Shown here in pieces: positions 27,001 to 38,997 of a stretch of DNA of 64,000 nucleotides (its first letter is position 1; each line of letters opens with the position of its first letter). Source of the DNA: Planoprotostelium fungivorum. Lineage: Eukaryota; Evosea; Variosea; Cavosteliida; Cavosteliaceae. The notes beneath the pieces were generated by a model that was not told the origin of the DNA, searched no databases, and was given only the letters and a program-made list of their open reading frames with translations. The DNA lies in NCBI GenBank assembly GCA_003024175.1, contig MDYQ01000001.1, positions 310,001 through 374,000 on the forward strand, given 5' to 3'. The position numbers were made by a program, and so were the translations under genes.

Positions 27001-28134
27001 AACACATGGTCACCGTGCTGACGGCACAGAACACCCAACTGCTGTCGGAGATTGAGCACATGCAGGGGTGAGGCGATGTTTCGTGCGTGAATAACATGAG
27101 AAGGTCAACCGAATCTGTGGCAAAAGAATACACTCAGTGGAACATGGAGAGAGATTCATTGAAGGTGAGATGAACTTTTTCCTGATGACGAGACGATCAC
27201 GATGATGATGATGAGGACAGATCCAATTGGATGAAGCACAACAAGAGGCCAGGAGAGCTCTATCTAAGTGAGTTGTCATCCATCTGAATCCACGAGACTG
27301 ATCGCAAGCAGAGCGGACGAGTACAAGAACAAAGTCAAAAATTCCGAAGCCGAGAGGAACAGTGCATCTGCCGCGTTAGACAAGAGCGCAGCTGCGTCAC
27401 GTGATGCCTCCATCCGCCACCAAGAGATCGTCTCCAACTTCGAGGCTCGTTGTAGAGAGATGGAAACTGCCTCCATGCAGATGCAAGCACAGATCCAGAA
27501 TCTCATTTCGAAAGAGAACAGGTGAGAGTGATCATATCTGCACGATTCATCTCCTTTTAGATTGAAAGAAAAACTGAAGAGTGTGAGTGAAGAACTGTTG
27601 TCTGAGAAGGAGAAGAGCAAGGAGAGAGGTCCCCCCGAACCCTCTAAAGTCGATCAACTACAACGAGAACTACACAACGCCATCGTGAGAAGAGACGAAT
27701 TAGAGGCCAAACTGCAAGAGGTGAGACGATGAGACGATGAGTCGTCTCGATGACGTTGTCAGAGTCGAGAGCTCGTCAGACTATACGAAAACGATAGAAT
27801 GGCCAAGTCCACAGAGACCACTAGGAGGATGTCGACATCGACACCGTCGACGAGTCTCAGCGATTTCCCTCTATCTCTCCTCGTCACGGCGGGAAGAAGA
27901 TTCTTTGAATTCTTCCGGCCTCCATCAGATGGACCCACGGTGACGTGTACTGCTAGATGAAGAGACTCAATGTAGGCGTAGGTCGATCCAGTCTTTTCTC
28001 AGAACGCAGATGGCATCAGCTTCAGCTTACCCACGGCCGACAGTTACAACGACACGGCCATAGCGAGTCTTTCTATCAACAACCTCTTCCGAACGAGAGC
28101 TCCCATGTCACCCCCGATTGAAAATGAAGTCTAA
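24001..28134 (+). CDS. CASP-like Golgi coiled-coil protein
   Basis: Very long coiled-coil protein encoded by many short exons. Near the N-terminus the segments NRKKLVEVTK, then FRTIPDEQKMEKFPALLKTYQQEVDRLTKRA (given here in two parts as it spans an intron) match the N-terminal domain of CASP, the Golgi product of CUX1-type genes and its plant homologue (NRRKLAE.T..FK..., LLK.YQEEVD.LTKRAK). The rest is heptad-rich Glu/Lys/Leu/Gln. A clear C-terminal membrane anchor, present in canonical CASP, is not obvious; the end has a short hydrophobic stretch (FPLSLLV) and a last exon from about 28005 with SLPTADSYNDTAIASLSINNL and stop TAA 28132-28134. If that last exon is not used, the gene would stop at 27960. 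AATAAA at 28201 supports the longer form. Introns carry the CGTTGTAG word repeatedly (25291, 25833, 26541, 26712). Confidence 0.75.
26712..26727. repeat. Intronic near-palindrome TCTACAACGCTGTAGA
   Basis: Lies inside a short intron of the CASP-like gene (GTGAAG...TTACAG) whose removal joins QLR to ATNAKMER in frame. Confidence 0.75.
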
Positions 28135-28200
28135 CGAAGAGATGTTCTTCAGTCGTGTAAGTTGATGGGCTGAAGGGTGCTAGTAAGAGTGCCAGGATTG

Positions 28201-28206
28201 AATAAA
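28201..28206 (+). promoter_or_regulatory. Poly(A) signal of the CASP-like gene
   Basis: AATAAA 67 bp after the inferred stop at 28134; used as support for the longer gene model. Confidence 0.4.
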
Positions 28207-28647
28207 AGACCTGTGACGAGGCAGACATCACTCTCGCTGTATGGAGCACTTTGCCTACCCATTCGATTGAGAGCACATCTTCTAATAGCTCGACTGAAAT
28301 TACATCATCGTCACCGTGTTTATTGAGTGTACATCTGAGAGTAATATGACATGAGATATAGGTTCGGTATTCACCAGCAAATCTGGTCAATTCTGTGAAG
28401 AGTTAGGGAGTGTACTGCTCTTATCTGCAGAATGATCGGGCAGATCTCTGCACAATAACACCGTGCATAATGGCACAGACGTACGACCCTCCTTCGCAAG
28501 TTACGACGTGAATTCCAGAGCAATAGCGTCGAATTTGGTTGCTCACAGACCAAGCGCAAAGGCTGAAAGCGTCAAGTGCACACTACAGCGAGAGACGTTA
28601 CGGGTGCTTATTCAATGGACTGAAACATGGAAAGTACATAATAAATA

Positions 28648-28714
28648 GGGTTCGAAGAATGTTATGACCCTTGTTGGTTTCATGGGAACCAGGGTCATAA
28701 CATTCTTCGAACCC
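28648..28714. repeat. Perfect 24-bp inverted repeat (hairpin)
   Basis: Arms 28648-28671 and 28691-28714 are exact reverse complements. The 19-nt loop can itself pair further (GGTT with AACC). It lies in the gap between the CASP-like gene and the tRNA pair, 26 bp 3' of tRNA-Trp in that gene's sense. It could be a tiny MITE-like element, an RNA hairpin or a terminator; no transposase or clear target duplication is visible. Confidence 0.9.
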
Positions 28715-28740
28715 ATACTGAGTAGAGAGTAGAAAAAGAC

Positions 28741-28812
28741 TGACCCCTGAGTGACTTGAACACCCAACCTTCCGATCTGGAGTCGGATGCACTGCCATTG
28801 TGCTAAGGAGCC
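28741..28812 (-). tRNA. tRNA-Trp(CCA)
   Basis: Identical in sequence to the other Trp copies, 72 nt, minus strand, preceded in its sense by CACCAA. Confidence 0.92.
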
Positions 28813-28899
28813 TTGGTGTTGCAGATGTCGATCAATCCAACACTATTCCGTACGAACGCCCTTACTACGAGAGTAGCAGATTGTGAGAACAAAATGTAG

Positions 28900-28972
28900 C
28901 GCCCACCGGGGGGCTCGAACCCCCGACCACACGGTTAAGAGCCGTGCGCTCTACCGACTGAGCTAGACGGGC
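28900..28972 (-). tRNA. tRNA-Lys(CTT)
   Basis: Identical 73-nt tRNA, minus strand, with the same GCTACATTTTGTT 3' flank and the same 87-bp distance to tRNA-Trp as in the pair at 21.7 kb. Confidence 0.95.
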
Positions 28973-29703
28973 CGTGATGGCAGAAGCATGCTCTGACAAC
29001 ATGGATCGTGCATACAAGGAAATGAAAAAGCCCAGAATGATCATCTAGCGGATCAGAACTGACGCTGTTCATCAGACGATGAATGCTTACGATGGGTGTG
29101 ACGTAACTGAACCGACTTAAGGTGGCACTATCTGAGAGTTGGCGTGCACGGTGATCCCCAACAAATTCAAATGATAGTCATCAACTGTAGTGGTAACGAT
29201 ATCGAGGTGGGCACCGATATCTCTCGTGTCGTGGTCACATCCCTGTGAAATGGTAGCACAAGACATCCACCACGGAATCGGCTCTCTAGTTCATCGTATT
29301 ATGTTGGTGTCAGATAAGCTCCAGCAGCACCCGATTGAAGAATACGACACAAATCGTACGGGACATTTTCATTGTAGACTGCCGGATTCTCATCTCAAAT
29401 TTTCCGTCCCATTCATCGAAGCGGGATTCTTTCTTCCTTGAAATCCACAATAACTTCTGCATCCTCATCACTTTCTATCCGCACGCCAACCACACAGGCG
29501 CCAGCACACACCTTCAAACACCACACACCCTCGTTCGCTGCTGAAAGAGTAGACGAACACCAACAGAAACACTTTGCCTTTCATGCGATTGGCAACACAA
29601 AGAAGACCCCTCACTTGGTCTTTCGGTCACCCAAGCGCTGCTCACTTCGAGTAGCATCCCCGGAGCACATTCGACTCCGGCTATACACCAATACTCTTTA
29701 CAA
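28973..29703. other. Intergenic, upstream of ornithine decarboxylase
   Basis: Open frames in this stretch (for example 29190-29441 and 29438-29707) show no recognisable domain and have no supporting splice structure. The part next to 29704 is likely ODC promoter and 5' UTR. Confidence 0.4.
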
Positions 29704-31031
29704 ATGACCTCCATCATCAACAGAGCCGTCGCTAGAGTCTGCGAAAACGTCACAATGACTCAATACAAGGTAAGGAAGAAGAACATGATGAGCTCAGGAA
29801 TAACGATGAAAAGGTACCCAAGGATGTGAAGAACAAGTGGTCCGTCGAGGCCACAGGAGACAGACACATCGAAGAGATCCTTGCCGAGAAGGCCGCCGAT
29901 CGTGAAGATGCCTTCTTCATCATCGACCTTGGCAGAGTTACCGACAAGTACAAGAGATGGAAGGAAGAGCTTCCCACTGTTAAGCCTTTCTTCGCCATCA
30001 AGTGCAACCCCAACACCGCTATCATCCGCACACTCGCCTCTCTCGGCACTGGCTTCGACTGTGCCTCTATGGCAGAGATGAGACAGGTGACATCATTACC
30101 CTCTTAGACTCTCGACTGACTCTCATCAAAGGTCTTGGGATGTGGTGTCTCTCCCTCCGACATCATCTTTGCCAACCCGACCAAGATGCGCTCTCACATC
30201 GAGTTTGCAAAGAGCGCAGGCATCAAGCTGATGACCTTTGACAACAGAGACGAGCTGACCAAAATTCACTCCATCTACCCCGAAGCCGAGCTCGTCCTCC
30301 GCATCATCACCGACGACTCCCACTCTGTCTGCGGCTTCTCCTCCAAATTTGGCGCTCCCCTCTCGTCTGTCGACCACCTCTTGTCGACCGCCAGCTCCAT
30401 CGGCTGCACCGTCAGGGGTGTATCTTTCCACGTGGGCTCCAACTGCCTGTCTCCCCTCGCGTTCGAGAAGGCTATCCTATCCGCCGCCGCCGTCTTCCGT
30501 GTAGCAGAGGGATACGGTTACCGCATGGATTTTCTCGACCTCGGTGGGGGCTGGCCCGGTGTAGACGGAGCTGAAGTCACCTTTCCCGACATGGCAGCCG
30601 CAGTTCGTCCCCTACTGCCCCTCTTTCCTCCCCACGTTCGTGTCATCGCCGAGCCAGGCCGATACTTTGTCGCCGACTCACACACGTTGGCCGTCAACAT
30701 ATACGCCAAGAGGGCCACGGATGACGGAAGCTACCTCTACTACGTCAACGATGGCGTCTACCAGTCTTTCAACTGCATCTACTTCGACCACTACTCGCCC
30801 AGGCCCAGACTCCTCGGAGTCAGCGAGAAGGGAGAGGAACACCGCTCGACTCTCTTCGGTCCAACGTGCGATTCCATCGATTGCGTGGCGAAGGACATCT
30901 ACCTGCCGGAGCTGCACGTGGGCGACTGGCTCTACTTTACGAACATGGGAGCTTACACCGTGGCTGCCGCCAGCTCGTTCAACGGCTTCGATGCTTGTCC
31001 TACCACTTTCTACATCGAGTCGGACATCTGA
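29704..31031 (+). CDS. odc: Ornithine decarboxylase
   Basis: PLP-dependent enzyme making putrescine from ornithine, the first step of polyamine synthesis in the cytosol. Three exons: 29704-29769, 29814-30086, 30132-31031. Fold type III landmarks: PFFAIKCNPN with the PLP lysine, GTGFDCAS, IIFANPTK, VSFHVGSNC, FLDLGGGWPG, IAEPGRYFV, the substrate/catalytic FGPTCDSID and NMGAYT. Length is about 410 residues, shorter than the 461-residue mammalian enzyme, mainly at the C-terminus: it ends soon after FYIESDI, with no PEST-like degradation tail. Codon use is C-rich, as in the aspartic protease, suggesting high expression. An internal ATG in exon 1 (29755) is an alternative start. AATAAA at 31061. 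Confidence 0.96.
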
Positions 31032-31060
31032 AGCTATTCTCGTGCATACACAGAAAAGGA

Positions 31061-31066
31061 ATAAAT
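31061..31066 (+). promoter_or_regulatory. Poly(A) signal of ODC
   Basis: AATAAA about 30 bp after the ODC stop codon. Confidence 0.5.
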
Positions 31067-31577
31067 CGATAACGCGGCGATCCATATTTTATTTAATTTG
31101 CGTCTGTTTTAGTTGAGAGGAATTCGTCGCAGCTCCACAGCCGTTCCCGCGTTGACGTTCCGTGGAAACCGCCGCATTTCAACCATCATTGACCTAAAAT
31201 GCAAATCTAAGACCTCCCACTTTGTCCCCTGCCACCCATTTTAGAACAATAGAACCTATGAGTGGGGCATGTGCTCTCAATCGACCTCTTTGTCGTATCG
31301 AATCTGAATGAGGCTGCTCTCAGTTTCTAGCCAGGAAGATCAGTCAAACATCGGGCGGGGCTTGTGTCGATAGAGTCTCCCGCAGCGGCAGCGAAATATC
31401 TCTACGAAGGTAACTTGTTCGGAAACTCGAGCTGTCTCGTGTGACTGGAAGCGACTCAGCAGACGCGTAGGCCAGTCAATCATACGGACCAGGGAAGGGA
31501 TTCGATTATTTTGAAACCTTCGCGGAACACGATCACTCAAGTCACTCAAAGAGGTTAGGCTCTCTATCGGTTTTGAG
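31067..31577. other. Intergenic
   Basis: No gene, RNA or repeat that I can support; it must include the promoter of the downstream receptor kinase. Confidence 0.4.
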
Positions 31578-34500
31578 ATGGCGTCAGCTATGCTGGTCTT
31601 CATCGTGTTCTTTTCGGTCACCTTGGCGCATGGTGTGGTGATCGATGCTCAACAAGGAACCAAAGGACAATTGCAAGCTCTTCAAAAACTTTATTATTAC
31701 ACGGATGGTGAACGTTTGAATGCACTCATACAGTACGATTACATTACGCTCATTCTACGAAGGTCAAATGTGGACAAATAATTCGTATTGGACTGGAAAT
31801 GATCCATGTAAATACTATGGCATCACCTGCGACACAGACAATCAGACCATCATAAGCATCAATCTTGCTGGTGAGACATTCTGCTTCGATCTCAAAATGA
31901 CTTCTGGTAGACAATAACTTATGTGGTTACCTCCCCGACCTCTCTTCCCTCTCTGGTGGTTCGAATCATACTGCATCTGATTGACCCCTTCAGGTTTGCG
32001 TATGCTCAACCTCGGCCTGAACAACGTCACGGGCGTTTTTCCAGAGTGGATCGTAAACCTCACGGCCCTCACATATGTCGATCTGAGAGACACATACCTG
32101 TGGGGCAAATTGCCCGAAGACCTAGGACGCCTCCTCAATTTGACTCACTTCATCGTCGGAGACACTTTATTAGACGGGCTGTTGTACAGCCGAGTTCCGG
32201 TGAGGCGGAAGATGAAGAAGCGCGATGACACATGCTCAGGACTCGTGGGGCATGTTGGTTCAATTGGAGAAGTTTGACATATCAGGACACAGCTTTGACT
32301 ACATCAACCTCACCGCATTAGGTTTGAGTCACCATCTGTCGCATCGTCGGTTGACGTCTGCTCATAGGTGGCATGCAGCGATTAGAAACGTTCACCATCT
32401 TTGGTAATTCTTTCAGTGGAAATTTTCAAGATGAAGCTGGACCTTATCTCCCCCAGCTGAAGAGTCTCAAGTACATCGATATCAGGTGAGCTTTTCGGCT
32501 CGTTGTAGATTCACCGTTCAACCTAACAGTGTCAACCAATTCTATGGAGAAATCCCCGATCTATCCGCGAGTACAAGTACGTGATGACGTCATATGACAT
32601 CAACACTCATCCAGACAGGTCTCGAGTCATTTCAAATCGGTTATAACTCGTTCGTTGGAACGTTTCCAGAATGGGTCACACGAATGCAAAACATGTCGTC
32701 CATCATGATAGGCCCCAACTTACTGTCGGGACAACTACCTTCATCGATCAGTAACATGAAGAAGCTGGTTACGTGTGATGTCGTGGGCAGCGGCTTCGAT
32801 GGACCACTTCCGGTGACGATCGATCTACAACGAGACGACTTATTTGAGACAGGACATTTGGGACCAGCTACCAAACATCTCAGAGATGTTTCTATTCTCC
32901 AACAGGTACTGTCTCGCTATCTTTGCCCTCTTTGATTCTTTCTTTTCATCTTCTGACGTCAACAGCTTCAACGGCACCATACCCGAATCTCTATATCGTT
33001 CTCACAGCCTGACTTACTTGCAACTCACCTCTAACCGCTTCACCGGCACCATCTCACCATCCATCGGCAACCTCTCCCTCCTCCAGGTAACCCATCACCC
33101 ACACCTTCTCCACGATTGACAGGCGTCAGTCTTTCTACGTCGGATTCAATCAGATGGAAGGAACCATACCGGAACAATTGTTCTCCTGCACCAACCTCCT
33201 CTCCATTCAACTGGCCGGAAACAACTTCACGGGCAACATCTCGGCGGGATTTCAAAACTTATCTCAGATGAGAATCATCGCCCTCGGTCACAACAAGTGA
33301 GGGCGACAAGTTGCCAAGATCACGTCTGAATCATCGTCGCAGGTTCGTGGGCAGCCTGCCCGATAGTTTTGCGAGTATGCAGAATCTGACGACCATGGAT
33401 TTCTCTTACAACGGCTTCACTGGGTCCATTCCTTCTTCTCTGTCCACGTTGTCCAAACTACAATACCTCTCGTTGAATGACAATCAGGTCATCGTCTCGT
33501 CTCACCGATCCGATTCTGAATTTCTATTAGTTTTCCGGCTCGATGCCTGTCTTGTCACCGAGTTTGATCAACGTTCAGATTCAGAGGAATCGTTTATCAG
33601 GGACACTCTTTTGGATGCTTCAGCTCTCCTCACTACAACTCATCGACATATCGGACAACAAATTCATCGGTCCAGCTTCACCCATATCGGGAAAGTGAGT
33701 GTCTCGTTGTAGATGTCTGTTTACTCATCGTATCAGAAAATATCTGACACACTGTGACTTTTCGAGGAATCGTCTGGCGGGTGAGAACATACTGATGTCA
33801 CCATGGTTACAAGAACTGAGCTGAACTATCGTCAGGGAGAATACCTGTGGCATACACGAACATCATGCCTCTCACTTATCTAGATCTCAGTTCGGTGAGT
33901 GTACATCAAATGAAATGTGCTGATTTACGACGTCAGAACCAGATATCAGGTCCAATCGAGTACAGCCTCGGAAGGTGACGTAGATCTCCACCACTCTTCT
34001 GACACATCGTACAGACTGACGTTGATATCTTATCTGAATCTGAGCAACAACCATCTGTCTGGTAGTGTCGAGCCTAGATTAGCGCAATTGAGCACCATAC
34101 AGTATCTGGATCTGGTAAGTTTTCATCGAATTCTCCTCGACTGATCTGTGAAAAGTCGATGAATCGATTGGATGGATCCGTCCCTTCTGGTGTGTTGGGA
34201 CTCGCCAAACTACTCGAGCTCAGGTGAGAAAAATTTTCCGAGATTCTTCTCTTATTCTTCCGCGAATCTTCTTAACCTTCACAGATTGGACAACAACTTC
34301 CTCACAGGACCCATCGATTCGATATCGAACGCCAAGTGAGAGGAGATGAATCGAATCGTTCAGAAGACTCACTCGCACGTCATCAGATCACTCAACACGT
34401 TGATTCTATCCAACAATGCATTCTCCGGCGGACTGTCGAACATCTTCACCCTTCACAATCTCGTCAACCTCAACATCTCGTTCAATCAGATCAGGTGATG

Positions 34501-37404
34501 CCATTCGACCTCACACGATGTTCTGATCGAGTGCAGTGGAAGCATCCCCGACAGCATCGGACAGTTGAGTGGGCTGCAGGTATTAGATGTGAGCCACAAT
34601 CGATTGTCTGGTACCATACCGGATGCCATAGGTGAGTGACGAGACACGTGATGATGATACAACGATGACACGCGTAGGATCACTGCGTAACCTGCAAAGT
34701 ATCGGTCTGTCGAACAACAAACTGACAGGTAGATGTGATATCTGACATCATCTGACATCTGACAGGACAGATGCCATTCCTGAGATCAGATCCTAGATGG
34801 ATCGATCTATCCAGGTGATCACTCTCATCTGCAGTGATGACATCATCGTCCATCATCGAGATTGATTTCATCTCATTCTTTCGTCTACAACGCTTCTCCT
34901 GACGTCATCAGTAATTCGCTGAATGGGCCTTTGGATTTTCTCAACGCGTTATCGTCCCTTACGTATCTCAACGTCAGCAGAAATCAATTCGAAGAGGGCA
35001 TCGACACTCTAAATGGAATGAAGGGCCTTATTACCGTCGACATCAGTCACAATCGTATCACCGGCCTACCCTCCCTCTTTGGTGGATTTTATTTCATTTT
35101 ATTTGTTCTGATGAGAATAGGGCTATTCAATTTGGTCGAATTCATCGCCTCGAACAATCAAATTGAGGGAGCGTTACCCAATATGACACTCTGCTTCGCC
35201 CTCCGTCGTCTATTTTTAGACAACAACGCTCTCTCTGATGCCTCCCTGGTGCCCAACATGATGACACTCGACAGATGTGAGTCGTTGATTACAACGTGGT
35301 AAGACTGATCACCATCAGGTGACGTGAGGAACAACAGTTTCGTGTGTCCAGTGACAGCTCAAATGTCAGAGAGATGTGGTGCGACTTGCAGCATAGACAA
35401 CTTTGAATCCGCAGAGATGCAAATCCGCATAGCAGGTGGGCATCGAAACGACCGTAGATTAACTCTGACGCCACCAGGCGATCTCTCTACCTTCAGCCCC
35501 GACCAATTCACAAGTCAATTGGCCCAGGTGGCAGGAATCTCGATCAGCCGCATCCACATCTTGAAGGCAGTGTCAGGAAGTGTCATCGTCGATCTCAAGA
35601 TCGATCCCCCGCCAGGTCATCTTTTTCTCTCTTTGCGTATCTGAAGATGAACAGCCGGCTCGACGGAAGGATCAGCTTCCCGCGTCGTTCAGTATCTCAA
35701 CTCCATCGGTTCGAGCGTCTACAACCAGTCAGGAATATCCGTCTTGAACGTGTATCCAATGATACCCGATGCTCCACCGGCTCCCAGTACTTCCCTGTCG
35801 AAAGGTGAGACCGCGAGACATTCAGACCTGAAGGAGGTAGGGGTCATAGCGGGCATCGTCCTGGGTAGTCTGGTTGTCTTCATCGCCCTCGTCTTGTTGA
35901 TCGTCTTGGTCGTGCTCCGCCCCAGAAAAGTCTTATTGCAGAAACCGAATTTCGAGATGGTCGATTTCACCGTGGTCAGTAATTCGGAGACGAAAAACTC
36001 TGTGGTGAGAGATCTGATTCATCTCGATGGAGGTACTCACGGGATATGTAGATACCTTTCGACGAGATAGAGAACATGAAGTTGATCGGGTCTGGAGCGT
36101 TTGGTTATGTCTACAAAGCCGTTTGGAGAGCGAACACGGTTGCCGTGAAACAAGTGCGCAGCGAGAACGTGACCACGGAGCAAGTGTTAGACTTCTTGGT
36201 GAGCAATCTGCGACGATCACTCGTGATGTCTGACGAAGAGCTGCAGAAAGAGGCACAATTGATTCAGAACATGAGACCTCACCCGGTGCGTGATCGTAAA
36301 TGGATGATGAAATGTGATACGTGACAGAATGTCGTACTGTATCTAGGCTACACTTTTCCACCCGATCCACTATCCATCGTGACGTGAGTTCGATGTAGGA
36401 GGTAGAAATTGAACGAGGTAGTGAATTCTGCTTTGGAGGCAGTCTGCTGGATTATCTGAAGAACACACCGGACATACCTGAAGATCAGATTCGATCGTTC
36501 ATCGTGGGCACTGCCAGGGGTGTCCTCCACCTCCACCAGGAGAAGGTGACCTTCATCTCATTCTCGCATTCGATCATCCATCACGTCTCTGACGTCGTGC
36601 AGATCATTCACAGAGATCTGGCCGCCCGAAACATTCTATTGACGTGAGTTGTACAAGCTGAAATCTGTCAATGACAAATGTCAGGAAACACTTGGAGGCG
36701 AAAGTGAGTGATTTCGGCATGTCTAGACAAGTCTCTACCTACGAATCTCCCTCCGTAACTACCACTACCATCGGTCCCGTACGCTGGATGTCACCGGAAG
36801 GTGAGCGAATTTTCCATCGAATTTCGACTCATCACCGTGTCAGCCATTCAGAAGAGGGAGTACAGTGTCAAGTCGGACGGTGAGTGTGTTGTCTTCATAG
36901 CATCTTCTGATCGATCTCACAGCTTTTTCCTTCGGTGATGGATGCATGATGATGTGTGGGTCTAAATAGAGAATAGGTGTAGTTATGTGGGAGATTTTAA
37001 CACGAAAAGAGCCCTGGCACGATGTCAGTGCCGTCGATGTGGCCGTCAGCGTCACGATTCATCAAGAGAGGTAAGACATCATCTGACGTCATCCACCATC
37101 TGAAACCCTCGCAGGTTGCCGATTCCAGAGGACATACCATCGGACATGAGAGAAGTGATGGAAGGTGATGGTGATCATCGTGATGATGAGCTGAAGAGGT
37201 GCAGGTGTGTGGAAAGTTGATCCATCAGAGAGGCCAGATCTCGTGGAGATATGCAAGTTGCTGGGAGTGTCTGATATCGATGCCTCCGGACCTGTAGGGC
37301 TGCCCATCAGTAGTGTGGGACAGTACGTCTCTCACATCATCGCACCACCGTCTAGCAGCAATGCGTCACATGTTGAGATCCCTAAGATCGAATACAGCGG
37401 ATGA
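31578..37404 (+). CDS. LRR receptor kinase with complete TKL-type kinase domain
   Basis: Single-pass receptor kinase split by about two dozen short introns. The signal peptide MASAMLVFIVFFSVTLAHG is followed by a Cys-bearing cap (NDPCKYYGITCD), then many plant-type LRRs (SLTYLQLTSNRFTGTIS, LSNNHLSGSVEPRL, LDVSHNRLSGTIPDAI and others) to about 35300. A juxtamembrane region leads into a helix (VGVIAGIVLGSLVVFIALVL, about 35840-35925). The kinase is complete: LIGSGAFGYVYKA, AVKQV with the ATP lysine, KEAQLIQNM, FCFGGSLLDYL, IIHRDLAARNILL, VSDFGMSRQ, VRWMSPE and a WKVDPSERPDL end. HRDLAARN is tyrosine-kinase-like. It has no IPT or GPS motif, unlike the four pseudokinase receptors nearby, and could be a partner for them (speculation). 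Several introns carry the CTACAACG/CGTTGTAG word (32494, 32823, 33697, 34883). Confidence 0.88.
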
Positions 37405-37515
37405 GATTGAATGGTATCATCTTCTATTGTACCAAAAATGGCCTATGGTGTTGGCTCCCTGTAAGATGGCTATCTACTGTGTTGCAATTACAAATATACC
37501 AAAGACCAACACCAA

Positions 37516-37587
37516 GGCTCCTTAGCACAATGGCAGTGCATCCGACTCCAGATCGGAAGGTTGGGTGTTCAAGTCACTCAGGGGTCA
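37516..37587 (+). tRNA. tRNA-Trp(CCA), solitary
   Basis: Fourth Trp copy, 72 nt, with the same ACCAACACCAA 5' flank and a T-run 3'. No tRNA-Lys lies upstream, so this is a partial copy of the Lys-Trp unit or an independent gene. Confidence 0.92.
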
Positions 37588-37857
37588 TCCTTTTTTAACG
37601 GACATCCTTGTAATTCAGGAAGGAAATCTCCACTCACGTGATGGATGCACGCGTGGAATGTCGAGGATACTCAACAACAGCACGATGAATGGACCTTGTC
37701 ATCTGAATACTCTGGACACCTCACCCCATAACCGTCCACGTGATGCGGCTCTCGACCATCTTCTATTGGGACCCTCTAAAGGCGCGATGTGCAGAGGAAG
37801 ACCGTTACATTCTGACACTTTTAAGGCTTACATCCTCTCGTCAAGGCAGCATGGCAC

Positions 37858-38471
37858 ATGAGCAATCACGATCTGTTCAAAGCACACAGACTCATTCGCG
37901 GAGTTCAAGAGAGACCAGTCGCCATGTGGCTGCATGGGATCCTGCATCGGTTAGAAGGAGACTACTCGAACACGAAATGCTGGATCTTCGACATTGAATT
38001 GAAAGAATTTGAAGACTTCTGGAAGAGCAAAGAGGAGGCGTATAAATACGTAGACCGTGTGGCCATGTTGAGAGGATTATCAGATGAAAAGGTGATGTGA
38101 TACGTAACAAAGCCACTCATCGATCATCAGATATCTGAAACAGTATCTAAGACCAGCGAAAGAAAGAAACAGAAGGTGATCATCACATCGATCATCCCTC
38201 ATTGGACGTCAACTAAACAAGAACAGATTCCCTCTTATACTGAAGAAGAGTTGAAAAACTTGAGAGAAACATCATCAATGGAAAGAGAGGTGGAGTTTGG
38301 TGATCGAGAATTGGATGCTGCGCTCTGTTGTGCGTTGAAGCACTACCCTGGAGACTCATACGACGAGGCACAGGTGTGAACATTGTGATCATGAAGTGCT
38401 GATCAGATAAGGAGTTTGATCATACCGAGGAAGAAATTGAAGAGATGGACGCAGTAGAAAGGAAATTCTAA
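37858..38471 (+). CDS. Small protein of unknown function
   Basis: About four exons. From the chosen start (MSNHDLFKAHRLIRGVQ) the protein reads VAMWLHGILHRLEGDYSNTKCW, an acidic and basic helical part (FEDFWKSKEEAYKYVDRVAML), then ISETVSKTSERKKQK, TEEELKNLRETSSMER, LDAALCCALKHYPGDSYDEA and a very acidic tail ending RKF with TAA 38469-38471. There is no signal peptide or membrane segment. The AHRLIRG...WLHGILHR.EGD.SN..CW segment resembles uncharacterised small proteins I recall from fungi, but I cannot name a family. In-frame codons upstream of 37858 exist in other frames only, so the start is fairly secure; later exon joins are less so. Confidence 0.55.
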
Positions 38472-38548
38472 GTAAAGATCGAATCCTCACTTGCGCTTTG
38501 GCCACCTCATCACACATTTGTATATGTGGCTTTCAATCTCTTTCATTC

Positions 38549-38621
38549 GGGGGCATAGCTCATATGGTAGAGCACTCGCTTTGCATGCGAGGGGTAGGGG
38601 GATCGATACCCCCTGTCTCCA
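38549..38621 (+). tRNA. tRNA-Ala(TGC)
   Basis: 73-nt cloverleaf, the same as the intron-nested copy at 13239-13311 except for a T-arm C in place of T (CCCCC against CCCTC). Followed by a T-rich stretch. Confidence 0.94.
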
Positions 38622-38997
38622 TCTTTTCTTTCTCCCTTTGTTTTCTGTTATCCCAGCACACCATCAATGCTTGAAAAGATGAACAAAAGCTCTCCTCTTT
38701 GCGGCGCGAATGCATTCATTTCGTTCATTTAACAGTATTTCGTCTCACCATAATCAACACCCTTGCATTTGTAAACGAGTCGCACTGTGACGATGAGAAA
38801 AGATTAGGATAATCCGTCTTTTGAAGAAAACGCTGATCTGTAGCGTAGTCTCGAGCAAGGCGGGGAGAGTGAAGTGCAGTGGTTTTTAAGCCGGGAGAAC
38901 ATATAGGTGGCCCTAGTGCCAAACCCATGACTCTGTACTCCGGCAAGCTACTGGTAGATTCCAGCAACAAATCCAAAGACAAAGAGAGAAGGGAGCT
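38622..38997. other. Intergenic
   Basis: Downstream of tRNA-Ala and 3' of the DUF4211 gene. The minus-strand open frame at 38725-38982 is out of step with the gene's own stop and looks spurious; nothing else is seen. Confidence 0.4.

Noticed and set aside
29190-29707. Small genes upstream of ODC
   Set aside because: No domain, no consistent exon structure; probably promoter and 5' UTR.
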